Assembly (NCBI RefSeq): GCF_003473485.1
Contig: NC_053045.1
Coordinates: forward strand, 54,416,494 to 54,480,493
Reading direction: 5' to 3'
From: Medicago truncatula
Taxonomy: Eukaryota; Streptophyta; Magnoliopsida; Fabales; Fabaceae
DNA: 64,000 bases
The stretch's first letter is position 1, and each line of letters opens with the position of its first letter. The position numbers and the translations under genes were made by a program. The notes under the pieces were generated by a model that saw nothing but the letters and a program-made list of their open reading frames with translations, had not been told where the DNA came from and did not search any database. Positions 26,001-37,610 of this stretch are shown here, piece by piece.

Positions 26001-29000
26001 TTCTATGATCACTTTTACCTCACAAAAGTCAAACATATTTGGCTGTGACTTGTGATTATTTCAGTCCCCCCAAAGTTAAGATTATTTTATTATTTACTCC
26101 TCTTCTTAGATATTCACATTTTGATTTCAACAACTGATGTTATAATCGTGAGAAGATCTGTTTTATGTGTTCCCAGGTAATTGAGGAAAAACAAAATGTC
26201 TGATCTTGAAGTTGTTTTGATTAATCATTTACTCTTCCTAAAAGGCATGGTTCTGAAATTATTGATCAACATATTTTAGGACTAGGAATAAAATAAACTT
26301 CAATAGGCCCCAATAAATACTAACCTATAGGAAGTACAACATTCTGAAATGCAAAAATGTAATCATTATCACCAACACCACCTCGACTCCATGGAATATT
26401 CACACAGTAACCTTCTGCACCCATATAACCAACCTGAAAAGACAAAAATGAACTTAGGAGTACTCTCAATTCTCAGAATTTAAAAATGATGGACAGCATC
26501 CCTTCTACACCCAAGATAGAAGTACAGCAACCAAATTGCATAATAGCAAGATAGAAAAAACAAATTAATACCCATTTGACCAAAAGCACATGGAAATAAG
26601 TCAATAACTAAACCATCATCGGGACATAAGTTTGAATCTTGAATAGTAAGTCTCAGATTTTATATTGAGCCTAACTCGTCCTTACAAAACCGGCTTGTAA
26701 AGTGATGTTGTCTAAGCTTTATAAACACTACACAAGACATGTCTCTAAGTGGGACTAAATCCACCCTTAAAACCCAATCCAATGAACGTGTTGAAGGCTG
26801 CAATGAAGGCAACCCAAATGCCGCAATTAGGCGGCTTAGGGGCGGACCGCAATGAAGGCGAAATTTCCAAAAGTAAGCAACTCAGAAAAAAGTATATACA
26901 TATCTTCAAGTAGTTTACACATAATACTGAACTCTATTTGCAAATTCCTGTCCATGAAACTCTTAAATTGTATATACAGGACAAAACTAAAGCATAACCC
27001 TGCCCTTTTTGTCAGCATAACCCGAGCTAAATTCCTCGATGAAATTTTTATCTCTACCTGTTTTTAGTTTCTTTAAGAAAAACACCCATAAAAATATTTC
27101 CACTAATACCAGACCAAAATGTGCTTGGCTGAGTTGGCCAGCACCAGCAGTTTAATTTGAAAATTTGTCTGCAATCAAATACCTCATGAGCACCTCCAGT
27201 ACCGGGATAAAATGTTCCATCCTCATGTCTATGCAATGATATATACAAGACCTACAAAATAGATAATACTCATAAGCATCATTAAAATGGTGACGAAATG
27301 CCATAGCTCATAAAATGCTACAGCGAAACGAATTCAAAAAAATTAAAAAAACACCAATGTGGAAAACATTGAATAAAGGGGCTGCTAATTTACACCCATC
27401 CTAAACACACTCAGGAGTAAGTTAATGAGTTACACCCACTTGTTTTTTTACCAAAAAACTCATTTGCCATTATTCAAACCAATTTTAAACAGAAGGGTAG
27501 TATTGTAAGTTTAATTAATTAATTAAAAAAATAATAATAGTTCAAAATATCATGTAACCATTTTTAGCTATAACAATGTTGTTTGTTCTATCTACCATTA
27601 CCATTATCCCAGGTATAACACATTCTATCTACCGTTGTTGAATTAAGGTTACTAAGTTTTCCTTGCTTATTTTTCTTTTCTTGATAAAGCCACTAAAAGC
27701 CTCTTCTTTGTTTTCATAGCTAGTAAATATATTACTATTGAACCAATAAAAAATACAATAGACTGGAAAAGCACTTAAGCCTCTTGTTTTGTTATGCAAA
27801 ACAAAAAAAACATTCACATAGAAGATTCAAAGTTAAAAAAAAATATTACAAAGTCAATTCTCAATCCTGGGTGTACCGAATTATAGTTCTGTTTCAGGGA
27901 GTTAAGGTTTTTAAAAAACTAAAGTGAAATTGACAGCTATCCTTTAATTTCAAGTGATTACTACAGTGAAAGTTGGTTTTTTAGTAAAAACCAAGTGGGT
28001 GTAGGTTGCTAACTTACTCCTTCCTTACTGACTTTAGGTGCGTGTAAATTGGTAAAAGTAAGGAGAGCAGAATAATAAATAATTAAATCCAGCTCACTGA
28101 TTTGTTTTGCTCAAATATTTCCTGTGTGCCATTTCCGTGATGAACATCCTGCAATGATCAGGGAGTACAATCAACTAATACTTGAATAACATATTGAATG
28201 TCTTAGTCAACACTACCTTCAGGAAAATCGCCTAGTTTTAGAGATAGATGAGTGAAGACATTACCCAATCTAAAATTAGCACCTTCCTAGCCCCTGCAGC
28301 CTGAGCTGCCAATGCTGCCACTGCGGCATTATTGTGAAGGCAAAACCCCATCACATCTTTTACACCGGCATGATGACCAGGAGGTCTAACCTGATTTTAG
28401 TGAGGAACAAGCATTAACTACAGCAAACCTTAAATCGTTCAAATTCTAATCAAAGTTATCAACGGCAACTCGATGATTCGTACCAAAGCAAATCCATTTT
28501 TGGCACGCCCAGAAACAACTGCCGATGCTAGATCGGCACATAACCCAGCTGCCAACCTAGCAGCACATGCTGAATGCTCATTGGCGTATGTGTCGGAAGT
28601 AAAATAACTGAAATCATAAAGGTCATTACTCATGATAAAGATTTACTGCCAATGTAAAGCAAGAGGTATTAATATTTTTAAACTGAAGCATTTAATGAAA
28701 TCCAGTAAAGAGGACCGGCCAGAATACAAGTTGTATTAAAATCAATATTGTCTATGCAAAAGGAAAAAAAAAGGAAGAAGAAACAAAATATAACAGAGTG
28801 ACAGACCACAAGAAAGAAACAGATTAACGCACCTAGACATTAACTTGCTTGTAACTTCCACAGATTCAATATGCTCCGAAGAATGAACCTTCAATTCCAA
28901 TATCTTAAATGGTTAGAATTGTGTGATGGTCCAACGGTTACCTTTCAGATCTATGATTAGAAAAAGGATGACAAAAATTTATTCCATAGATATTTTTGAA

Positions 29001-32000
29001 CTGGATGAATAACCAATACTAAAACCGTGATTGTTGGTGTTTAATAAAAAAGAGCATGATCCATTCATGTTTTATAACATATAACATTTAAATTAAGGAA
29101 ACAGATCAGTTTTGCCTCCAAAAACAGCATCCCGTAAATATCATTGGCAAGTATGTCCAGCAATTGACCTACATTTATTTGTTTGGGGATCTCTCGGTAA
29201 AAAAGCTATTAAATAGGTGGAAATGTGTGTGCACGGCACATATTTATACAAAGTATAGTGAAGGCAATTACCATCATCAGTTCTTCTTGAGTGATTTCTC
29301 TAGCAGGAATTGAATGGCATCTTCCTGGAAATATACCTATGTGACTCAAATTTGACAATTAATGCACTTGGTCAGTATGACTATTTATCGAAGACAAATG
29401 AAAATTGAAAGGAAATCAGTAGTAAGGCTAAGTGGTAAATATCGATAGCCCAAAAAAATGAAGGATAATAGAAAATATTGGATAGATAAATACCAGCTCT
29501 GGCAAGACTAGCAGCAATTGCTCGAAGTCGATCTGGCCTTTCGGGGTGTGGACGTGATTTCATTTCAACCTACTCAAACCAACAACCACCAGAAAATATA
29601 TTATCAGATAGACAGGCATGAAATTCCTAGCAAAGAAAAATACAGATCATCATAGTGCATGCATGGGATAGTGATACATCAAAATTCAATGCTACAGTAA
29701 TGAAACTGTTGTGGTGTGCAACATAGGTCATGGACCATGCTAACGAGCTTTTTTTATTTAGAAAAGATGGGGGAAAACGGAACATGGTGGCATAGCAGAT
29801 GGTATCCATACACAGGTTATGACAAGACCCGGGTCGATAGTCAGTCAAAAGTTATAATAAAAGTAATTTTGAAACACGTACAGAAACATGTCAGAATGAT
29901 TAAGCTCATAAAAAAATGTCAGAATGATTAAAATTTACAGCAAAAGTGGTATAATCTTGAAACACTTAAAATTTACTACAAAACAATTAATATACAAATT
30001 TAAAAGATAGTACATACAAAACATGCTCCTTTGAGTATGTTTAAAATGGAAATTAGTTGATAGTATTAAAAAAAAAGTAGGGTTGATATTTACAACTGGC
30101 TATAAATACGAACGGAGTAGAACTACATTTTTCATATATGGAATCAGATATTCGTAAAAGAAAAGCCCTACTTTGATATATTACCAACTAAAACTCCTCG
30201 AGCTGCCCATAAATACACTAGTGTAGAACTTTACTATTATAGGGTGGGTGAGTTCTGAATGTTCCTCTTTTCCAGTTCAACATTTTCAAAGCATACGAAA
30301 CAAAGACATGAAAACACTGGTGTTTCATTGAAAATAAAGAAATTATTGACTGGATATTGACCAAAATGGCAATGCTTATATGTGCTAGTAGGCTAGTAAT
30401 AAGGCATAGCATCAAATTTTGAAGAGGGGTAAAAAGGGAATCAACAAAACAAGTAGAACCATACTTCTGCATGTAACAACATTCTTTCATCAAAGCCAAT
30501 TGCCGTAGAACTGTTTGCTGCAGATTCCAGTGAGTCAACATCTACAAAAATAAGAGTAAAACTGAAATAAATTTGGAGTTTGATACCTGGAGCAAAATTC
30601 ACATACAACCATATGAGAATGATAATATCTTTAGTAAGAATAAACATAAGGATATACAAAAGTGATACCGATACCAGCCCGTAAAAATTCTTTTAGATAA
30701 CTCCATACAAGCTAAAGGGATAAAAAAAAAAACATAGATCTCTCTTGATTTATGTGTCGTATGATGCACAACTCTACATTCAGAACCTACAAATAAAAAC
30801 CTGAATAGCATACTTCTGTGCATGTTGATACATTGTAATTTTCTTGAATTAATGTTTTCTATAATACTAAAAAAAAAAAGGTCATATGAATCTATATGCA
30901 GTTTCAGTTTTGCTTTATCGTCATTCTATCTTTCAACTTTTTATTAATGTTGCCCTAAACATCTAGGATCAACCACGGGCTACAATATGCTTTTAAATAG
31001 GGTTTCTTCAAATACAAAGGGTTTTTTAAAATTTACGGAATTTGATCAGCGTTTTCATATAAAAGAAGGGTTTGTGTCTACAAGGAAACCGGTCCTCTGA
31101 TAGTTGAGTACCAAATCTCATTGTCCTTTCTTTTCTCTCCTAATTTAACTTGAGTGCTATGGGAAAAAGAAAATGAGGCCGAGCAACCAGAGTGATTATA
31201 AATTTTAATGAAACAACATATAAAATTTAATGACAAATATCTATCCCCGATTCTGACAGCTTAAAATTAAAAGCCATGATGAAGGCAACCAATTGTCAAA
31301 CTTGGAAGGCAATTTGATAAGATTCTTTGTTGAAAGTAATATTACTTGTACAGTATTACCGAAACATGGTTCCAAACATTTGGACTCGACTATAAGTGTA
31401 TGACAGAATCATTAGCAAGCATGCATATTCACCTTTCAGTCTTTTTATACTTGGCTGGATCTCATTTGGATCTTCATCTTGTGCAAAGCGAGATGCAAAA
31501 TGCCCACGGCTCAGGATTTTAGAATCTTTATGCTCCCCACATATCTGTACATAGAAGATATCATTGAATTATTTTCGCAAAAGTAAAGAATGATTCGTAA
31601 TAATGAAAAGAGATGAATAACACCACCGAATCCAGTTCATATATCACGATTGATAACTATCCATAAAATAATAAGATTTCCTATATATACACAATGGTAA
31701 AGGAAAATTACAAACATACTTGACAACAGACATCATTGTTTAGGTTATCCATAGTACAATTTTTACAGAACCACTTGATGACTTCGAGACACTTCTGCAA
31801 CTGAGTTGGGTCCCAATCATCGTCCTCCTCATCATCCTCGTCAAACAACTCTTGGCTTTGATACAGGTCCTGAAAAGTTAGTTCCTTTTGCACCTTAACC
31901 CTTTTCTGCAGTCAAACAAACAATACTGTTAGTCTCAATCAAGGTTTTACAAAATGGCCCGCAACTATGATTGTGGCTGCAAACCCAAGGGTTTTCGATA

Positions 32001-32518
32001 TTTAAATAAACAAACAAAATTGTAACCACATCAACTGCAGTAAGACCACAATATTCCACAATATTAAACATCGCGAAGCAATTACAATGCAGTTTAAACC
32101 TTGGTCTCAATCACACATTGAAATGAAATAGACAAATGAACAATAATTTGAGAAGAAGCTTACAGCATTAGGCTGTGGATTGGCTTCTGAAACTTCATGG
32201 ATGGAATCGGAAACAGCAGTCTGAGCAACTCCATCATCAGCTTGCTTCTGAGAAGGGTCCCAATCATCGTCCTCATCATCATCCTGATCAAACAAGTCTT
32301 GGTTTTGATACATATCTTGAAAAGTTAGTTCTTTTTTGACCCTGACCCTTTTCTGCAACGAAAGAAACAACATAGCAGCATGAGGTGTAATGCAATTGAG
32401 GTCGAAGAATGAAATTGAATTGATGAAAGTAAGGGTTTGAGAAGATACATACGGAATTAGGCGGTGGCATAGCCTCAGCAGCATCGAGTTCATCAGCTTG
32501 ATTAATAGTAGCTTTCAT
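23022..32518 (-). CDS. HDA15: Class II histone deacetylase with RanBP2 zinc finger, HDA15-type, 599 aa
   Basis: Eighteen exons join in frame with GT-AG introns. From the 5' end: 32518-32453, 32352-32164, 31905-31720, 31544-31433, 30541-30465, 29569-29494, 29336-29272, 28888-28833, 28607-28484, 28390-28265, 28148-28098, 27251-27183, 26433-26325, 25583-25504, 24196-24114, 24027-23982, 23753-23582, 23134-23022. A RanBP2-type finger (W130, C132, C135, N139, C146, C149) precedes the deacetylase domain. Catalytic features are present: RPPGHHAG with H323/H324, zinc ligands D360 and H362 in DVHHGNG, D451 in SAGFDAA, and Y491 in LEGGYNL. The last exon adds a basic WWRWSRR tail typical of HDA15. By family it is a nuclear enzyme that removes acetyl groups from histone lysines; Arabidopsis HDA15 works with PIF-type bHLH factors. 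The protein is about 47 residues longer than Arabidopsis HDA15 (about 552 aa), mostly because of the duplicated acidic segment described in the findings. Confidence 0.95.
23296..23443 (+). mobile_element. tRNA-derived SINE-like element in deacetylase intron 17
   Basis: On the plus strand: A-box-like TTGGGTTGGCCAATACGG, then TTGGGACCTGGGAGTGTGCT, then a B-box GGTTCGATTC near 23360, then an A-rich tail ending in a 20-base A run. It lies between the last two exons, in the orientation opposite to the gene. No clear target duplication could be read. Confidence 0.65.
24363..25404 (+). mobile_element. Non-autonomous Helitron, about 1.04 kb, in deacetylase intron 14
   Basis: The 3' end is diagnostic: a GC-rich hairpin at 25373-25393 (GACCCG ... 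CGGGTC, loop GGCATCGCA), followed a few bases later by CTAG at 25401-25404 and a host T. The proposed 5' end is TCTTCTTATTATAAAAGC at 24363, preceded by host A, so the insertion is between A and T as Helitrons require. There are no inverted repeats and no coding sequence. The 5' end is less certain than the 3' end. Confidence 0.75.
26640..26800. repeat. Dispersed repeat fragment in deacetylase intron 12
   Basis: It contains the near-palindromic core TTACAAAACCGGCTTGTAA, followed by a TATAAACACTAC block, an ACATGTCTCTAA block, then GTGGGACT. I recall this arrangement as a common dispersed repeat in legume genomes. Class and ends are not determined. Confidence 0.4.
27387..28050. mobile_element. 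Long-TIR non-autonomous element in deacetylase intron 11
   Basis: The left arm (AATTTACACCCATCCTAAAC..., 27387-27463) matches the reverse complement of the right arm (about 27970-28050). The shared word order is AATTTACAC.CA.CCTAAA, GGAGTAAGTTA, TACACCCACTTG and ACCAAAAAACT/CTAAAAAACC. The arms are about 75-80 bp with mismatches. The interior is non-coding and AT-rich, and no target duplication was found. Confidence 0.65.
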
Positions 32519-32709
32519 TTGTGGTGCTCCGGTAACCCTAGAAATTGGTCAAGGTGAGTTCAAATTGAGTAGACGCAATTTTGGGGGGAAATACAAAGAA
32601 AAAAAAAATATCGAACTGAAGCGAAGCTATAAGAAGAAGAGAAATTAAAGTGAATGGAAAATGAATGAGAGAGAAAGTGGTTATGATAATGAGATCTACA
32701 AGTAAGTAT

Positions 32710-32712
<3 letters not shown>

Positions 32713-32759
<47 letters not shown>
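32713..32759. repeat. (GA)n microsatellite upstream of the deacetylase start
   Basis: About 47 bases of GA repeat, which is CT repeat in the direction of transcription, lie about 195 bases upstream of the HDA15-type start codon. The run is probably in the leader or core promoter. CT/GA tracts are common plant promoter-proximal elements, and the length is expected to vary between accessions. Confidence 0.85.
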
Positions 32760-32761
<2 letters not shown>

Positions 32762-34539
32762 ACCGGTTAAGAACGGAGTGTCGAAAAGTCACCAAACGGA
32801 AAACACCGTTATTTCAAAGAGGATTGTAAAGCTCACTCTTTGCTGAATTGTAGATTTATACAAGTACGGGTAGTTTAGCGGAGAAAGTACAAGTAGTACT
32901 GATTACTGAACTCAAAGCCCAAACCCACATTTACAAGTGTAAAATCTCCTAATTACCCATACAGCTAAGATGGATTAATAAAGAGGCAATAAACTCCCAT
33001 CTTTCTAGTCAAAAAACATTGTTAAAAAATATGTTTAATGTCTTCTAAGGATGTACATGTCATATTCGTATTCATAATAATGTATTGGCATCAACAAGTA
33101 TATCAAGATCGAGAGAGAGATGTGGCACATCTTATTCCAAAAATAAGTTGATAATGTTATTTTCGTAACACACATAATCTTTTAATTTTAATTTTGTAAA
33201 CGTTTTCAATTTAGTTTTTAAACATTACAAAATCGATGATATGGCAGAAGGATTAAATCGAAAATGTTATCTGTGACCAAAATAACTTAAAGGATCGATT
33301 TATTACAAAATTCAAACTTTTACGAGTGACCAAAATAACTTAAACCAATTTATTACAAAACTCAAACTTCCCTAGTGCAATTTAGTCCTATTTTTAATTT
33401 CAACCTCATTGACCTTTGAAACTTACACGTCCTCTAAATAGATCGTGATGTTTTGTGCTAGGCTGGATCCATGTGGCCAAAGTCACATTTGACGGAAAAA
33501 ATGACTTACCGTCTATGAAGCTCGGATAATTTAATCATGGTGACGTATTTGTAACGAATATGTATCGGATATTGATACTTCGTGGATATTTGTGGATGGG
33601 CATCCATAAAATATCAAAATTAACTTTTTCCAATTTTAAAAAGAAAAACTACCATATATTTATAGGATACTTCACACATATATGCGAATACTTATAACAT
33701 TTCACCGATATGTATCTTAGAAAGATGAAGGGTAAAAAACACATGAGCAAAGTTGTGAGGATTCAATCGAGATATATTTTTTTCAATTTAAAGCGCGAAT
33801 CAATTGAATTGTCTCTCATTAAATCATACTTAAAACTTATGATTTTTTGTGGATAGATGTAATTATAGACTAGACTCAATCGAACATTAGGCAAAATTTT
33901 GTTTTAAGTTTTTCAGTGATACTTTTGTTTAAAATGTTTGTCCTTAAAAAAAACTTAAAATAAGTTTTTTTTTTATTACTTTTTGAATAAAAAGAGAACA
34001 ACTAAAATATATACCCTAACTATAACTATTGCATACCTATTGGTTTGGCGTTAATTTTGTCTAAATGACTAAAAAGTGTAGTTAGGGCATACAATTTGCA
34101 CGGGATAATTGTTTGTCAATAATTATTGAATGGTGGGCGTATCTAATCGTTTGAAGCAACGTATCATCTCGGTTGATTTTTTTATCTTTGTTGGTGGTGT
34201 TGGAAAATTGATTGTTGTTGATTTTTCATTGGGTGTATTTTTAATTTCTTTTTGGTGTAATACTTGGGATTTAATCCTTTTTATATATAATATATTTTGC
34301 CATTCAAAAAAAAATCAAGTAGTGATATTAAATTTTTTTAATATCGTTTTCATAAAAATGATAATATTTATAATATATTAATTATTAATTTCTATAAAAA
34401 AAAAAATCTTCCCAAGGACAAATAACTTTGACTGCAAAATTAGTTAAATTTTTTTTTTTATTAATATGAAAATTAGAACAAATTAATCATAGACGAGAAT
34501 TACTATAATACATTAACTATGGTTTCCATACTTCAACCT
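32760..34539. other. Deacetylase upstream region and intergenic DNA
   Basis: The first few hundred bases are the probable promoter of the minus-strand deacetylase gene. The rest is AT-rich, without a supported gene or a bounded element. Confidence 0.45.
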
Positions 34540-36410
34540 TTATTGTTATTTTCACGTATACGAGTCACTAAGAAAGTCGCTGACACATAGAGGATTTATT
34601 AAAGGAAGAGGCATAAAGGATTGCACCTGTCTTACATCTGAAGCTATTAATTCTTTACACAACTTATGGAGGGAATCTAGCAATGAAGATTGATATTGCC
34701 AAGGCACTTGATACTCTCAATTAGAGTTTCCTCGTTAAATTGTTGAAAGCATTTGGTTTTAACTCAAAATTCTGCAACTGGTTAAAAGTCATCCTTAATT
34801 CAGCAAGCTATCTATCTCTTTCAATGGAAGACAACATGGTTACTTTTCTTGTAGCAGAGGGGTCAGACAAGGGGATCTCTTTTATTTTGCCTTGCATAGG
34901 AAGTCATTAGTAGACACATCACTAAGCTGGTAAGGGAAGGAAAGCTAACTCTTATTCCTGGTACCAGAGGTCAAGCTATTCCATCTCACATCCTTTATTC
35001 AAAGGCAAGCCAAAATCTGTCTATCTTCAACCAATTCTTGACAAAATAAAATCAAAGCTCTCAGCCTGGTAAGCTTCTCTCTTATCTTTTGCTCGAAGAG
35101 TGCAATTAATTAGAAGTGTAATCCAAAGTCTGCTTCTTCACTGTATTTCAATATACTCTTGGCCAACAACTCTAATTAAAGATTTGGAAAAGTGGATGAG
35201 GAACTTTATCTGGAGTGGTGATGTTAACACAAGGAAACTAGTTACGGTAGCATGGCACAAAACTTGTTATCCATTGAAAGAAGGTGGTTTAGGCATTAGA
35301 TATCTCTCTAAAATCAATGAAGCAGCTGATCTTAAACTTTGCTGGGAGCTTTCTCACTCTCAACTTCCTTGGGCTCAAGGTTTCATAAGCAGGGTCATTA
35401 GAGGTAACAAAGTTATCTCATATCATGTTTATTCCTCTATATGGAGCAGTATTAAGCACAAGTATGGTGAAATTCTAGATAATTGTCAATGGAAGATTGG
35501 TAATGGAGCAAACATCAAATTCTGGACAGACCCCTGGGTGGAGACCCTCTGGTTCATACTCTTCATATCCATCAACATCTTCATAGCCTGCTTCAATCTA
35601 CTCTAAACAGTTACATTTACAACTCTTGCTGAAATATCTCAACTTGCATCCTACAAGCCTATCTTGCACTTAGCCAATTAATTGCTAACACAGTCATTCC
35701 CATTATTCAGACTGATGACAGCATCTCTTGGAAACATTCTCATGATGGCACCCTCTCTTTTAAAGAAGCTTACACATTTCACTGCCCTGGGGGTCAGAAT
35801 GTTAGTTGGGCTAAATTAATTTGGCACAACTCCATTCCCCCTTCCAAAACCCTCACCCTTTGGAGAACCTTGCATAACAAGCTACCAACTGATGACAATA
35901 TCTTCAATAGAGGATGTTATCTTCCTTCATGTTGCAGTCTTTGTGGCAAGAATTTGGAATCATCATCTCACCTTTTTTTCAACTGTGATTTTGCTAAGTA
36001 TATTTGGCATTGGATAAGCTCAATATTGAATCTAAACCTAAGCTTTCAATCTTTTAATGAAGCATTAGAAGTTTGCATCAGAAGCTGGTCTCCCCAATGC
36101 AAGTTGGTTATCCTAGCAGCTATCACAAATATTTGTTCAGCAATTTGGTTTTGCAGAAACCAAAGAAGATTTTCAGATAAAGTCATTCACCCTAAATCAG
36201 CCATCAACCTTATTACATCGTCTACTCTTTATCGGGTAACTTAACCAAAAGTCAATGTAATCCTTCAATCACTGATTTCATGATTCTGAAAAGCTTCAAA
36301 GTTTTAATGAGAGGACCTAATGCTCATGTTATTAAGTAAATCATCTGGCAGCCCCCGGTTTTTAATTGGATCAAATGTAATATTGATGGAGCTTGCTCAG
36401 GAAATCCAGT
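34540..36410 (+). pseudogene. Degenerate LINE (non-LTR retrotransposon) ORF2 fragment
   Basis: Broken frames can be read in LINE order. The finger/palm part of the reverse transcriptase (FIKGRGIKDCT, LTSEAIN, MKIDIAKALDTLN) lies at about 34590-34740. A relic of the RGVRQGD block is at about 34850-34880, without a following YADD box. The post-RT region (RNFIWSGD, EGGLGIRYLSKINEAADLK) is at 35100-35560. A zf-RVT segment (HNKLPTDDNIFNRGC, CSLCGK, HLFFNCDFAKYIW) is at 35870-36030. The start of an RNase H domain (WIKCNIDGACSGNP) is at about 36365-36406. Stops, frameshifts and internal deletions show that it is dead. It ends abruptly at an inverted LINE fragment. Confidence 0.85.
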
Positions 36411-36656
36411 GAACAATTGAGCCTGAACCAAAGATTTCATCAGAACGTTAAGGCCCTCAGCAGCCAACAAAACGAGAAACGGGGACAGAGGGTCACCTTG
36501 TCGCAATCCCCTTCGTAACGGGAACTCGTCTGTCGGACTCCCATTCACAAGCACCGAAGTTGTTGCTGTACTAACACACTCTTTAATCCACTTTCTCCAC
36601 AAAACCGGAAAAGACATACGACCCAGAACAGAATCCAAATAACCCCAATCGCACAA
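36408..36656 (-). pseudogene. LINE reverse transcriptase fragment, opposite orientation
   Basis: The minus-strand frame reads DWGYLDSVL, FPVLWRKWIKECV, VLVNGSPTDEF, RRGLRQGDPLSPFL and ends near AQLFTG. This is the reverse transcriptase segment around the RQGDPLSP motif; both ends are truncated and the YADD box is missing. Its frame is better preserved than that of the plus-strand LINE next to it, so it may be younger or from another family. Confidence 0.85.
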
Positions 36657-36659
36657 GAA

Positions 36660-37424
36660 AGAGACTTATATTGCTCAATCACACAAGAAAGAAATTTCTA
36701 AAATCTAACTTAATCAAATAAAGGATTGTTGATTTTTTACACTTGATATACAATCAGATGTGTAATACAATAAAGTTCAGATGGACTCTGAAACTTAAGA
36801 AACTCTAAGATATGAAAGTTAGTAATAATTTTTCTAAATGTTTTTGTGCCTATTTGATTTTGACAGAGCAAGGACACTTGTAAAATTTAGAGTATTGTTG
36901 TATTTTCTTCAACTGCCCAGGTCCTTATGTAGGAGAAGTTCTGAGAGCCGTTGTTGAAGAGTGTCAGTGCATCAAATGAGTCCTTGATAAGCTTGATCAG
37001 AGACATTAGAATGTTGCCTCAAATTATTAATGTTGTTTAGTCTTTGAATTTATTTTGTTTCAGTTATAACTTAAAATAACAAACATTTATATTTTTACTT
37101 TTAATCAAAATCAAAATTTCATAAAAAAAATATCGCTCATAATTTTCAAAAGTGTTTGTTACATTTTTTTAATATTTAAATTTATTCTTATCTATTTGTT
37201 ACATTTGTTATTTGGATTGAAAATTGGGGGTATTTTTGGAAAGAAAAATTCAACCCAAAAGAGTTGAAATGGTGTTTCTTTATATATAATATAGATATAG
37301 ATATTGTCATTCAATTTGAATATATTGAGAATTTTAATATCTATTACGATCCTAATATCTGCCTCCAAATATTAATCATTGCGACCATTCTATTGAGAGT
37401 TTTGTCAAGCAGTCTCACTAGAAG
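36660..37424. other. Intergenic, nothing identified
   Basis: AT-rich DNA between the LINE remnants and the SINE at 37439. It may include untranslated LINE sequence, but nothing could be bounded. Confidence 0.4.
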
Positions 37425-37438
37425 AAATTCACCTTTTT

Positions 37439-37596
37439 TTTTTTTTTTGTCTCATAAGTCCTAGCTCAACTGACAAAAGTGCCGAAATTGTTAGGCCGGA
37501 CGTCATGACCGGGGTTCGAACCCTAGTACCTCCATTTTACGTGTGTGAGTTTATGATGACTTTGTCATCTCTTCTATCTAAAATAAAAAATAAAAA
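37439..37596 (+). mobile_element. tRNA-derived SINE with 14-bp target duplication
   Basis: It carries an A-box-like TAGCTCAACTG near 37462 and a B-box GGGTTCGAACC near 37512, about 40 bases apart as in a tRNA promoter. A short body and an A-rich tail (AAATAAAAAATAAAA) follow. The flanking direct repeat AAATTCACCTTTTT occurs at 37425-37438 and again at 37597-37610. Confidence 0.82.
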
Positions 37597-37610
37597 AAAT
37601 TCACCTTTTT

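Noticed and set aside
30218..30823. Minus-strand frames of 72-107 codons
   Set aside because: They lie in and around a short deacetylase exon (30465-30541) and otherwise in introns; only that exon is coding.
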